From Gallicola sp. (lineage in GTDB: Bacteria > Bacillota > Clostridia > Tissierellales > Peptoniphilaceae), in the NCBI GenBank assembly GCA_012841535.1, contig DUUN01000417.1, positions 1-35,713 on the forward strand: a stretch of 35,713 bases of DNA. Direction: 5' to 3'. The notes beneath the pieces were generated by a model. The model saw nothing but the letters and a program-made list of their open reading frames with translations. It searched no databases and was not told the DNA's origin. How positions within the stretch are numbered: the first letter of the stretch is position 1; each line of letters begins with the position of its first letter. The position numbers and the translations under genes were made by a program. Below are positions 26,128 to 34,144 of the stretch, piece by piece.

Positions 26128-27954
26128 TTATTCAGCTTGTTCAAACTGACTATTATATAGATTTGTATAGAAGCCATTTTTAGCCATTAATTCCTCATGA
26201 TTACCACTTTCGATTATATCTCCATTATCCATAACAAATATCATGTCAGAATTTTTTATTGTAGATAATCTGTGGGCAATAACAAAAGATGTTCTTCCCT
26301 CCATAAGTTTATCCATGGCTTTTTGTATTATAACTTCCGTTCTAGTATCTACAGAACTTGTTGCCTCATCAAGTATTAACATTGGAGCATTTTCTACCAT
26401 TGCTCTTGCTATAGTCATTAATTGTTTTTGACCTTGAGATAAATTTGTCTTATTATCTAAAACCGTATCATATCCCTTAGGTAAGGTTCTAATATAATGG
26501 TCTAATCCAACAGCCTTACAAGCTTTTACAACGTCTTCATCTGAAACATTGGTCTTACTATATTTAATATTTTCCTTAATTGTACCTTCAAATATCCAGG
26601 TGTCTTGTAATACCATACAGAATAAATCATGTACATTTTCCCTTGTAACTTCTTTTATATCTACTCCGTCAACGGATATTTTTCCACTATTTAACTCATA
26701 GAATCTCATTAACAAGTTAACTAAAGTTGTCTTTCCTGCTCCTGTCGGTCCAACAATGGCAACTTTCTGACCGGCTTTTGCCTCTGCAGAAAAATCTTTA
26801 ATAATAATTTTGTCTTCGTCATAGCCAAAACGTACATGTTCAAATGTAACATTCCCCTCAACTTCTTTAGGGTTAATGGTTTTTGTTTTATAGGATTCAT
26901 CTTCAAGTTCTTCTTCTTCTAAGAACTCAAAAACTCTTTCAGATGCTGCAGCAGTAGATTGTAAACTCGTTGCTGCCTGAGCTATAGTTGTTAAAGGATT
27001 TGTAAATTGTCTAATATAAATCATAAAGGAAACTATAACACCAAAGTTCATCTTTCCCTTAGAAACCAATATTGCACCAACAACAGATACAGCCACATAA
27101 CCAAAGTTACCAATAAAGCCCATAATTGGGTTCATTATACCTGAGATAAACTGGGATTTCCATGCAGAATCATATAAATCATCATTTATTTCATTAAATT
27201 CCTCTTTAATTTCATCCTCAGCATTGTAGACTTTAATAATCGTATGAGCCCCATACATCTCTTCTACATAACCGTTCATTTCACCTAATGACTGTTGCTG
27301 TCTTATAAAATATTTTTGTGATTTAGACATTATGAAAATCATTAAAGTAAATCCTATTATAGTTGATGCAATAGCTGTTAATGTTAATGTAGGATTAGTT
27401 GTAAACATCATATATAAGGAACCAAAAAACATTGCTATTGCTCCTGCTAAAGAGCCTATACTTTGGTTTAAGGATTGACTGATTAAATCAACATCATTTG
27501 TTGCCCTACTCATTATGTCCCCAAGAGTAGTTGAGTCAAAATACCTTAAGGGAAGTTTGTTTATTTTAATTGATATATCTTTTCTTAATTTTTTAGATAC
27601 TCCTTGTATTACAGTAACCATTAAAAATTCTTGTAAATATAACAAGCCTGCTCCAATTAAGTAAAGGGCCACTAGGGTATAGCAAATTTTTTCAATAGCT
27701 GCAAAATCCATTTGACCTTTTATTCCAGCTAAAATTAAATCCGAAATTTCCCCTAATCTTCTAGGTCCGTTTAAAAGCATAATTGTTCCTACAAAGGAGA
27801 ATATTATAGCAATAATAGTTTGAATTCCATATACCTTAAAATATCCTAATAAATTTCCCCAAGCTTTTTTAAAGTCTTTTGCCTTAGCATATTTACCACT
27901 TTGAGTATTTGCAGCAAAAGAGTTTCTTTTTCTTAATTCTCTATTTTTTTTCAT
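26128..27954 (-). CDS. Heterodimeric ABC exporter, canonical-Walker-B subunit (TM288/LmrD-like)
   Basis: A 608-residue half-exporter: an N-terminal membrane domain with six spans (about 45-340) fused to an ATPase. Walker A GPTGAGKT is at 402-409 and Walker B LILDE has the catalytic Glu at 530. The signature is LSQGQ (505-509) rather than LSGGQ, a mark of the TM288/LmrD half of asymmetric exporters. A basic N-terminal extension of about 35 residues precedes the first span. It overlaps the upstream partner gene by 4 bases (ATGA), so equal synthesis is expected. Known relatives export drugs or lipids. The transported compound is unknown. Confidence 0.93.
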   Translation of the reverse strand: MKKNRELRKRNSFAANTQSGKYAKAKDFKKAWGNLLGYFKVYGIQTIIAIIFSFVGTIMLLNGPRRLGEISDLILAGIKGQMDFAAIEKICYTLVALYLIGAGLLYLQEFLMVTVIQGVSKKLRKDISIKINKLPLRYFDSTTLGDIMSRATNDVDLISQSLNQSIGSLAGAIAMFFGSLYMMFTTNPTLTLTAIASTIIGFTLMIFIMSKSQKYFIRQQQSLGEMNGYVEEMYGAHTIIKVYNAEDEIKEEFNEINDDLYDSAWKSQFISGIMNPIMGFIGNFGYVAVSVVGAILVSKGKMNFGVIVSFMIYIRQFTNPLTTIAQAATSLQSTAAASERVFEFLEEEELEDESYKTKTINPKEVEGNVTFEHVRFGYDEDKIIIKDFSAEAKAGQKVAIVGPTGAGKTTLVNLLMRFYELNSGKISVDGVDIKEVTRENVHDLFCMVLQDTWIFEGTIKENIKYSKTNVSDEDVVKACKAVGLDHYIRTLPKGYDTVLDNKTNLSQGQKQLMTIARAMVENAPMLILDEATSSVDTRTEVIIQKAMDKLMEGRTSFVIAHRLSTIKNSDMIFVMDNGDIIESGNHEELMAKNGFYTNLYNSQFEQAE

Positions 27955-29702
27955 GCAAGTTCCTCCTGTGATAATTGGGAATAAGCTATTTCCTGGTAAA
28001 CCTTACAATCCTTAATAAGTTCGTCATGAGTACCTAAGCCAGCCATTTCTCCATCTTCCATAACAAGTATTTTGTCAGCATTTTTTATTGAACCAATTCT
28101 TTGAGAAACAATAATATTAGTTGCATGACTTGTTTCCCTTTCTAAAGCCTGTCTTAACATCTTATCGGTTTTAAGGTCTAGGGCTGAAAAAGAATCATCA
28201 AATATATATATTGCAGGATCTCTTGCTATGGCTCTTGCTATAGAAATTCTTTGTTTTTGTCCTCCAGAGAAATTTGTTCCTCCCTGCGCTACATAAGAAT
28301 CTACACCATCTTCTAATTTATTAACGAAATCTGAAGCTTGAGCAATTTCTAAAGCATTTTGTATTGCTTCATCTGTAATTTCCCCTTTTCCATTGTCACC
28401 ATAATCAATATTAGATCTTATTGTTCCTGAAACTAATATTGTCTTTTGTGAAACATAGCCAATATAATTATCCAATATATTTAATTTGTAATCTTTAACA
28501 TTAACTCCATTTACAAGTACTTCACCTTCAGTAACATCGTAAAATCTTGGAATTAAATCTACAATTGTAGATTTACCACTACCTGTTGAGCCTATTATTG
28601 CTAGGGTTTCTCCCGGTTTAACCTTGAAATTTATATTTTTAAGTACATACTCTTCTGCATCAGGATATTTAAAACAAACATTTTTAAATTCAACTTCTCC
28701 AATATTGTCTTTAACTTCTGTAATATTACCGTCAAGAATTGAAGGTTCTGTATCTAAAACTTCATTAACCCTATTTGCAGAAACTTGAGCTCTTGGCATC
28801 ATTATGAAAATCATAGTTAACATCATAAATGAAACTACTACCTGAGTTGCGTATGATGTAAAAACAACCATATCACTAAATAAATTTATTTTTTCCATGT
28901 AACCAGCATTAAAAATTAAATATGCTCCTATCCAATAAATAGCTAAACCTATACCGTTCATTAAAATTCTCATCATTGGATTGAGCATTCCCATTAATCT
29001 TCCTGTAAATAAATTATTTCTAGTTAAGTCATCATTTGCCTTTTCAAATTTATTTTCTTGGTATGCATCAGCATTGTATGCCTTAACTACCCTTATTCCT
29101 GTAAGATTTTCTCGAATTACCCTATTTATAGAGTCTATTAATTTTTGTACCCTTCTAAATCTTGGTAAAGCAAATATTCCTATTATAGCAATTACTATCA
29201 TCATAATTATTACTGCAATTGCTGTAGTTAATGACCATTGCCAGTTTTTACCATAGATTTTTAAAATTGCCCATACTGCCATTATTGGTGCCTTTATCAT
29301 CATTTGTGCACCTATTGCAATAATCATTTGAATTTGTGTTATGTCGTTAGTAGATCTTGTAATTAAACTATCTGTAGAAAATTGTTTAATTTCTTCCTTT
29401 GAAAATTCCTGCACTCTATGGAAAACCGTTCCCCTTAAACGTCTTCCAAATACTGCTGCTATTTTTGCTGCAAAAAAACCACAAATTATAGCCGCTCCTA
29501 AACTACCTAAAGCACAAATTACCATTCTAATACCAATATTAATAATTTCACTTAAGGAGCCATTTGTCTGTAGTATTTGAGTTATTTGTGTCATATAATC
29601 AGGTATTTTTAAATCTAGGAATACTTGTGTCGATATAAACACAACGTTAATTAAAAAGAAAAACCATTCTCTAGGTTTTAAAAATCTTAATAATCTTAAC
29701 AT
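27951..29702 (-). CDS. Heterodimeric ABC exporter, degenerate-site subunit (TM287/LmrC-like)
   Basis: A 583-residue half-exporter with six membrane spans followed by an ATPase domain. Walker A GSTGSGKS is at 371-378 and the signature FSGGQKQR at 478-485. Walker B is IYIFDD, with Asp503 in place of the catalytic Glu. That is the known feature of the TM287/LmrC half of heterodimers, where one ATP site hydrolyses poorly. It pairs with the gene downstream (4-base overlap). It follows the MarR-type gene by 10 bases, so all three form one operon likely induced by the ligand of that regulator. Confidence 0.93.
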   Translation of the reverse strand: MLRLLRFLKPREWFFFLINVVFISTQVFLDLKIPDYMTQITQILQTNGSLSEIINIGIRMVICALGSLGAAIICGFFAAKIAAVFGRRLRGTVFHRVQEFSKEEIKQFSTDSLITRSTNDITQIQMIIAIGAQMMIKAPIMAVWAILKIYGKNWQWSLTTAIAVIIMMIVIAIIGIFALPRFRRVQKLIDSINRVIRENLTGIRVVKAYNADAYQENKFEKANDDLTRNNLFTGRLMGMLNPMMRILMNGIGLAIYWIGAYLIFNAGYMEKINLFSDMVVFTSYATQVVVSFMMLTMIFIMMPRAQVSANRVNEVLDTEPSILDGNITEVKDNIGEVEFKNVCFKYPDAEEYVLKNINFKVKPGETLAIIGSTGSGKSTIVDLIPRFYDVTEGEVLVNGVNVKDYKLNILDNYIGYVSQKTILVSGTIRSNIDYGDNGKGEITDEAIQNALEIAQASDFVNKLEDGVDSYVAQGGTNFSGGQKQRISIARAIARDPAIYIFDDSFSALDLKTDKMLRQALERETSHATNIIVSQRIGSIKNADKILVMEDGEMAGLGTHDELIKDCKVYQEIAYSQLSQEELA

Positions 29703-29712
29703 CTATTCACCC

Positions 29713-30150
29713 CTATTCCATATCATTTTTTAGATTACTAACCATCTCTTCTAGTACTTTAAAAAAGATATCCAATTCTTTTTCATCAATGTTTTCCAAA
29801 ATAATTTTTTCTATTTCTTCTTTACTTTTTAAAATATTTTCATTTAATTCTTTAGCTTTTTCTCCAAGTACAATCTGCTTTAATCTAGCATCTTCTTTAA
29901 CGGAAACCCTCTTTACATACCCCTCTTTTTCCATTGTAGATAATATTTTTGATAGTCTAGATTTTTTTATTGAAAATTCTTCTTCAATATCCTTTTGAAA
30001 AATCAACTTATCCGGATTTTGAAATAAAAACTTTAATATAAGTCCTGAAATTGGTGATAAATTTTCATCAAAAGATTTGTGTAACTCCTCTATTCGTTTA
30101 TTTAAGAAGAAATTTATAGTTTTTAATTGTATTACTAATTCCCTTTTCAT
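29713..30150 (-). CDS. MarR-family transcriptional regulator
   Basis: A 145-residue winged-helix protein. The recognition region (QKDIEEEFSIKKSRLSKILSTMEKEGYVKR, in parts at residues 52-83) and wing (SVKEDARLKQIVLGEKA) fit MarR, flanked by long N- and C-terminal dimerisation helices. It is the first gene of the exporter operon. An imperfect palindrome sits on its own start point, so it very likely represses its own operon and releases on ligand binding. ATAGGAG precedes the ATG. Confidence 0.9.
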   Translation of the reverse strand: MKRELVIQLKTINFFLNKRIEELHKSFDENLSPISGLILKFLFQNPDKLIFQKDIEEEFSIKKSRLSKILSTMEKEGYVKRVSVKEDARLKQIVLGEKAKELNENILKSKEEIEKIILENIDEKELDIFFKVLEEMVSNLKNDME

Positions 30151-30189
30151 ATTAACTCCTATAGTTTTAAGATAGTTAGTCCGCTAATT

Positions 30190-30218
30190 GTTTCTTTGGA
30201 AACTGTTTCGTACTAAAC
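30190..30218 (-). promoter_or_regulatory. Putative MarR operator: linked GTTTC/GAAAC half-sites
   Basis: The plus strand reads GTTTC-TTTG-GAAAC-T-GTTTC-GTAC-TAAAC. The 30205-30218 part is a palindrome centred on GTAC with one mismatched pair, and it covers the predicted transcription start near 30213. GAAACTGTTTC at 30199-30209 is a second, perfect dyad. This placement suits repression. Confidence 0.6.
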
Positions 30219-30219
30219 T

Positions 30220-30248
30220 ATTATAAGTACTTTAGGAATTTTTGTCAA
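30220..30248 (-). promoter_or_regulatory. Consensus sigma-A promoter of the marR-exporter operon
   Basis: A perfect TTGACA -35 box (30248-30243) and a perfect TATAAT -10 box (30225-30220) with a 17-base spacer. Such a strong core promoter would need repression, in keeping with the overlapping operator. Confidence 0.9.
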
Positions 30249-30249
30249 T

Positions 30250-30285
30250 AAAAAATAACATTAAATAATATTAATGTTATTTTTT
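30250..30285 (-). terminator. Terminator of cysK
   Basis: A perfect 15-bp AT-rich stem (30250-30264 with 30271-30285, core ATAACATTAA) with a 6-base loop and outer T runs. It abuts the -35 box of the marR promoter. Confidence 0.75.
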
Positions 30286-30289
30286 AAGT

Positions 30290-31219
30290 TTATTCACTAA
30301 ATAAAGGTGTTGAAAAATATCTGTCACCACTATCCGGTAAAATTATTACTATGTTTTTCTCTGTATTTTCCTGTCTTTTTCCAACTTCTACAGCCGCATA
30401 TAAGGCTGCTGCTGACGATAATCCCAGGAGTAACCCCTCTTTTTTTGCAAGTAATTTACCATATTCAAAAATTACTTCATTGTCCACCTTTACTATTTCA
30501 TCATAAATATTTCTATTTAAAATACTAGGAATAAAACCAGCCCCTATACCCTGTATTTCATGTGAACCTGAAGGTCCTCCAGAAAGCACAGCTGAAGTTA
30601 AGGGTTCTACTGCTACTATCTTAATATTTTTATTTTTCTCCTTTAAATACTCGCCAATACCGGTAATAGTTCCTCCAGTACCTACTCCTGCAACTAAAAT
30701 ATCTATATTTCCATCCATGTCTTTCCAAATTTCAGGACCAGTTGTAAGTTTATGGGCTTTAGGATTTTCTTTATTTTCAAATTGGGATGGAATAAAACTA
30801 CTTGCATACTTCTTTGAAAGTTCCTCTGCCTTATTTATAGCTCCACTCATACCTTCTGAACCCTTTGTTAAAACTATTTCTGCCCCAAAAGCCTTAAGTA
30901 TATTCCTTCTTTCCTCTGACATGGTCTCCGGCATAGTCAATATCATCCTATAGCCTTTTACAGCTGCAATTGCTGCTAAACCTATACCGGTATTACCTGA
31001 AGTAGGTTCTATAATTACAGTATCCTTATTTATTTTTCCTTCTTTTTCTGCCTGTTCTATCATTTGTTTGGCAATTCTATCTTTAATACTTCCTTCTGGA
31101 TTTAAATATTCTAATTTACCAAATAAATTAGCTTTTAAATTAAAGTACTTTTCTATATTGTCTAACTTCATAATTGGAGTTTTGCCAATTAAATCTAAAA
31201 TATTGTTACTTACATTCAT
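30290..31219 (-). CDS. cysK: Cysteine synthase (O-acetylserine sulfhydrylase)
   Basis: A 309-residue PLP enzyme of fold type II. The PLP lysine is in NPEGSIKDR (Lys about 46), the phosphate and substrate loop TSGNTG is at about 73-78, GTGGTITGIG binds the PLP phosphate, and PDSGDRYFST ends the protein. It makes cysteine from O-acetylserine and sulfide. The usual NPGGSVKDR reads NPEGSIKDR, a mild change. I choose ATG 31219 (MNVSNNILDLIGKTP) because AGGAG precedes it; the longer frame from 31237 starts within that region. A cystathionine beta-synthase-like or other OAS-SH paralogue is possible, but length and motifs favour CysK. No cysE is nearby. Confidence 0.9.
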   Translation of the reverse strand: MNVSNNILDLIGKTPIMKLDNIEKYFNLKANLFGKLEYLNPEGSIKDRIAKQMIEQAEKEGKINKDTVIIEPTSGNTGIGLAAIAAVKGYRMILTMPETMSEERRNILKAFGAEIVLTKGSEGMSGAINKAEELSKKYASSFIPSQFENKENPKAHKLTTGPEIWKDMDGNIDILVAGVGTGGTITGIGEYLKEKNKNIKIVAVEPLTSAVLSGGPSGSHEIQGIGAGFIPSILNRNIYDEIVKVDNEVIFEYGKLLAKKEGLLLGLSSAAALYAAVEVGKRQENTEKNIVIILPDSGDRYFSTPLFSE

Positions 31220-31327
31220 ATAATCGTCTCCTAACAATTAAATATATAGCAATAATAGACTACATCTTATATTGTATAATATAATAGAAAATGTAAAAAG
31301 ATATTTTAATAAAACTTTGGAGTCTAT

Positions 31328-32368
31328 ATGAATGATTTAATAAAGAAACTTTTTGAAAACAAAACTTTAAATAATGAAGAATTTTTAGATATACTATCTT
31401 CTAATAAATATGACGAAGAATTAAAAAAATTAGCCAATATAAGAAGAGAAGAATATTATGGAAAAGATGTTTATATTAGAGGTTTAATTGAATTTTCCAA
31501 CTATTGTAAAAATAATTGCCTATATTGTGGAATTAGAGCAGGAAATAGTAAGGCAAATAGATACAGATTAAATACAGAAGATATTTTAGACTGTTGTGAA
31601 GAAGGATATAAATTAGGTTTTCGTACTTTTGTCCTACAAGGTGGTGAAGACCCTTATTTTTCAGATGATATTTTTCTTGAAATAATTTCAAAAATTAGAA
31701 GCAGTTTCCCTGATTGTGCCATAACCTTATCCTTAGGAGAAAGGGATTATAAGAGTTTTAAAGACTTTTTTGATGCCGGAGCTAATAGATATTTGTTAAG
31801 ACATGAAACAGCTAATGAAAGTCATTTTAACAAAATACATCCTAATAATTTAAGTTTGGAAAAAAGGAAGAATTGTATTTTACAATTAAAGGAAATAGGA
31901 TATCAGGTTGGTTCTGGCTTTATGGTAGGCTCACCTTATCAAAAGTTGGAATATTTAATTGAAGATCTGCGTTTTTTGGAAATCCTTCAACCTGATATGA
32001 TAGGTATTGGCCCCTTCCTAAGTCATAAGGACACGCCTTTTAAAAATTTCGAAAATGGTAGTATGTGCCTTACCTTAAAATTAATATCAATTTTAAGACT
32101 TATGTTTCCCTATTCACTAATTCCTTCAACTACTGCTTTAGGAACTATTAACCCTGAAGGCAGGGAACTTGGGTTAAAGGCTGGTGCAAATGTTGTAATG
32201 CCAAATCTTTCGCCTTCTAATGTAAGAAATAAGTATGAGCTATACGATAATAAAATTTATTCAGGCAGCGAAGCAGCAGAAAGCATAGAATTATTAACAA
32301 AATTAATTGAAAAATCAGGTTTTAAAGTCTCTGTAAACCGTGGTGATGTAAAAAGGACAACTCTTTAG
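31328..32368 (+). CDS. hydE: [FeFe]-hydrogenase maturase HydE (radical SAM)
   Basis: A 346-residue radical SAM protein. The cluster motif CKNNCLYC is at residues 60-67, preceded by YIRGLIEFSNY, followed by YRLNTEDILDCCEEGYKLGFRTFVLQGGEDPY, all typical of HydE. The barrel continues to GANVVMPNLSPSNVRNKYELY. The C-terminal cysteines that hold an optional second cluster in some HydE proteins are missing. HydE helps build the diiron subcluster of [FeFe]-hydrogenase with HydF and HydG, which must be elsewhere. PylB and biotin synthase are related but lack this N-terminal pattern. GGAG precedes the ATG. Its stop overlaps that of the convergent fdhD by 4 bases. Confidence 0.92.
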   Translation: MNDLIKKLFENKTLNNEEFLDILSSNKYDEELKKLANIRREEYYGKDVYIRGLIEFSNYCKNNCLYCGIRAGNSKANRYRLNTEDILDCCEEGYKLGFRTFVLQGGEDPYFSDDIFLEIISKIRSSFPDCAITLSLGERDYKSFKDFFDAGANRYLLRHETANESHFNKIHPNNLSLEKRKNCILQLKEIGYQVGSGFMVGSPYQKLEYLIEDLRFLEILQPDMIGIGPFLSHKDTPFKNFENGSMCLTLKLISILRLMFPYSLIPSTTALGTINPEGRELGLKAGANVVMPNLSPSNVRNKYELYDNKIYSGSEAAESIELLTKLIEKSGFKVSVNRGDVKRTTL

Positions 32369-32377
32369 TTGTCCTTT
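32352..32377. terminator. Bidirectional terminator holding both stop codons (hydE/fdhD)
   Basis: AAAGGACAACT (32352-32362) and AGTTGTCCTTT (32367-32377) form a perfect 11-bp stem with a CTTT loop. The hydE TAG and the fdhD TAA share the bases at the loop and stem top. T tracts beyond the stem are short (TTT then ACT on the plus strand, TTTT on the minus strand), so strength is uncertain. Confidence 0.75.
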
Positions 32378-33078
32378 ACTCTATAGCTATTAGCGTATAT
32401 GTGGTATCTATTATTTCTTGTAAAACCACATAAGGTAATTCCCTTTTCTCTAGCTAATTCTATTCCTAAATTTGTTGGAGCTGACCTTGAAATCATAATT
32501 GGTACCTTCATTTTTGAAATTTTTGTTACAATCTCAACAGGCAGTCTTCCAGAAAAAGCAATTATTTTATTAGTCATATCTATATTGTTTAAAACACAAT
32601 ATCCTGCTATTTTATCTAAAGTATTATGTCTTCCAATATCCTCCATATAAACTATAACTTCATTATTAGAAATTAGTGCTGCAGAATGAACTCCAGCTGT
32701 TTTTTTAAATAGTTTTGCTTTGTTTTCCATTAGTGTAATTTGTTTAGGAATTTCTGTTGATAATATTTCCATTTTGGAATTATTTTTTTCAAGTTCTATT
32801 TCTTTTTTCTTCGTGTCACCTTTAATTTTTAAGTCCATTTTTCCTTCTGTATCAATGTCTATATTAATAATGTCCTCTTTACTATTAATGTAGCCATTCA
32901 TCCATAGAAAACCTACAGCCATTTCCTCTAAATTAAAAGGAGAGCATACCGTTTTAAAAATTTTTTTACTATTTATATAAATATTATACTTTCTTTCTTC
33001 TACTATATTTTCGATATTCTTCTCAATAACACCATTATTAAATGTAATAACCTCATAATTTAAATATTTTTCTTCCAT
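32365..33078 (-). CDS. fdhD: FdhD-family protein lacking the CxxC motif
   Basis: A 237-residue FdhD homologue. LEEMAVGFLWMNGYI (50-64), TAGVHSAAL (127-135), MEDIGRHNTLDKIAG (145-159) and SGRLPVEIVTKISKM followed by SRSAPTNLGIELAREKGITLCGFTR are the family blocks. FdhD normally passes sulfur from IscS to the molybdenum or tungsten cofactor of formate dehydrogenase, using a CxxC pair in E. coli (C121, C124). The region where that pair should lie (about 95-110, NNSKMEILSTEI) has no cysteine; the only cysteines are 45, 161 and 217. It is also shorter than E. coli FdhD. It is 11 bases downstream of the lysR gene, so co-transcribed. No formate dehydrogenase gene is visible. Confidence 0.88.
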   Translation of the reverse strand: MEEKYLNYEVITFNNGVIEKNIENIVEERKYNIYINSKKIFKTVCSPFNLEEMAVGFLWMNGYINSKEDIINIDIDTEGKMDLKIKGDTKKKEIELEKNNSKMEILSTEIPKQITLMENKAKLFKKTAGVHSAALISNNEVIVYMEDIGRHNTLDKIAGYCVLNNIDMTNKIIAFSGRLPVEIVTKISKMKVPIMISRSAPTNLGIELAREKGITLCGFTRNNRYHIYANSYRVKDN

Positions 33079-33089
33079 ATAAACCTCTA

Positions 33090-34031
33090 CTAGCTAAAGT
33101 CCTTTGCAATTTTTAAAAATTCTTTAACTGCCTTACTTAAAAATTTATTTTTCCTATAAAAAAATGAAATATCCCTATCTGATTCATATTTATTTAATTT
33201 ATACAGGCAAATATTAGGATTTGGTCCAACATTTCTTATTAAAAAATCACTTATAAAGGAAATACCTATTCCATAACTAGTAAGATTATAGGATGTAATC
33301 TGCTGTTCTAATTCTAATATAATCTTAGGCTTTATATCTTCATAGGCAAGCTTTTTATCAGCTCTTTTTCTTGTATCGTTACCTTCCTTTAATAAAATAA
33401 AAGGATCATCCTTAAATATTTTTAATGGTATTGAATCTATATTATCTTCTAAAAACCTTCCAGATATAACATCTTCATAATTTAGCTGAAAATCCTCTAC
33501 GTATTTATTGGATTCTATTTTTTTAGGAACAGCTAGAAGAATATTGTCCTTCCTATGAAATTGTTTAATATATTCATTTTTATCGTATTTATAGTTGTCT
33601 ATGGCAATATCAATAGTTCCGTCATTTAAATACTTCATTAAATTTGAAGATTTAGCTTCTACTATATCTACATTTACTTTCGGATATTTTTCTATAAAAG
33701 TTGAAACTATTGGTGGTAATAAATATGAAGTATATTGATGTGTACCACCAATAGCAACCTTACCTGCTTTTAAATCAGAAACATCATTTATATACTCATC
33801 AAAATTCTGTTCCAACTCCAATATTTTCTCTACGGTTTTAATATATTTCATTCCTATATCAGTAATGCCTATTGGCTTTGTAGAGCGGTCAAATATTTCA
33901 TAACCTATTTCCTTCTCAATTCTTTTTATAGTTCCACTTAAAGAAGGTTGTGATATATACAAATTATTTGCTGCTTTTGAAAAACTTCTTTCCTTATATA
34001 CTTCATAAACATATTCTATTCCTGTAAACAT
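33090..34031 (-). CDS. LysR-family transcriptional regulator
   Basis: A 313-residue LTTR. The N-terminal winged helix (VYEVYKERSFSKAANNLYISQPSLSGTIKRIEKEIGYEIFDRS, in parts at residues 8-50) is canonical, followed by the linker helix and a two-lobed effector domain (KAGKVAIGGTHQYTSYLLPPI onward). It is divergent from aspA across a 113-base gap and leads into fdhD, so aspA control is the natural guess. GAGAGG precedes the ATG at 34031. The effector is unknown. Confidence 0.93.
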   Translation of the reverse strand: MFTGIEYVYEVYKERSFSKAANNLYISQPSLSGTIKRIEKEIGYEIFDRSTKPIGITDIGMKYIKTVEKILELEQNFDEYINDVSDLKAGKVAIGGTHQYTSYLLPPIVSTFIEKYPKVNVDIVEAKSSNLMKYLNDGTIDIAIDNYKYDKNEYIKQFHRKDNILLAVPKKIESNKYVEDFQLNYEDVISGRFLEDNIDSIPLKIFKDDPFILLKEGNDTRKRADKKLAYEDIKPKIILELEQQITSYNLTSYGIGISFISDFLIRNVGPNPNICLYKLNKYESDRDISFFYRKNKFLSKAVKEFLKIAKDFS

Positions 34032-34070
34032 TATAACCTCTCACCTATACTTATATGACAATATTTGTAT

Positions 34071-34099
34071 TTGATTATATAGTATTCCAAGCATAGAAT
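34071..34099 (+). promoter_or_regulatory. aspA promoter with overlapping dyad
   Basis: A TTGATT -35 box (34071-34076), a 17-base spacer and a TAGAAT -10 box (34094-34099). An inverted repeat TATTC-N8-GAATA (34083-34100) covers the spacer and -10 box. ACAATATT (near 34058) and AATATTGT (near 34112) form a second, wide-spaced pair. These are candidate LysR-type sites. Confidence 0.6.
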
Positions 34100-34144
34100 A
34101 TAAGCAAGAAGAATATTGTTTTTAAAAATTATCAGGAGGTTGTT

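Noticed and set aside
29341-29580. Plus-strand 79-codon open frame inside the ABC exporter gene
   Set aside because: A shadow frame antisense to a well conserved membrane domain, with no ribosome binding site or recognisable product.
26128-29702. Inactivating mutations in the two ABC exporter ATPase domains
   Set aside because: The Asp503 and LSQGQ changes are the known asymmetric signature of TM287/TM288-type heterodimers, so they are normal for the family.
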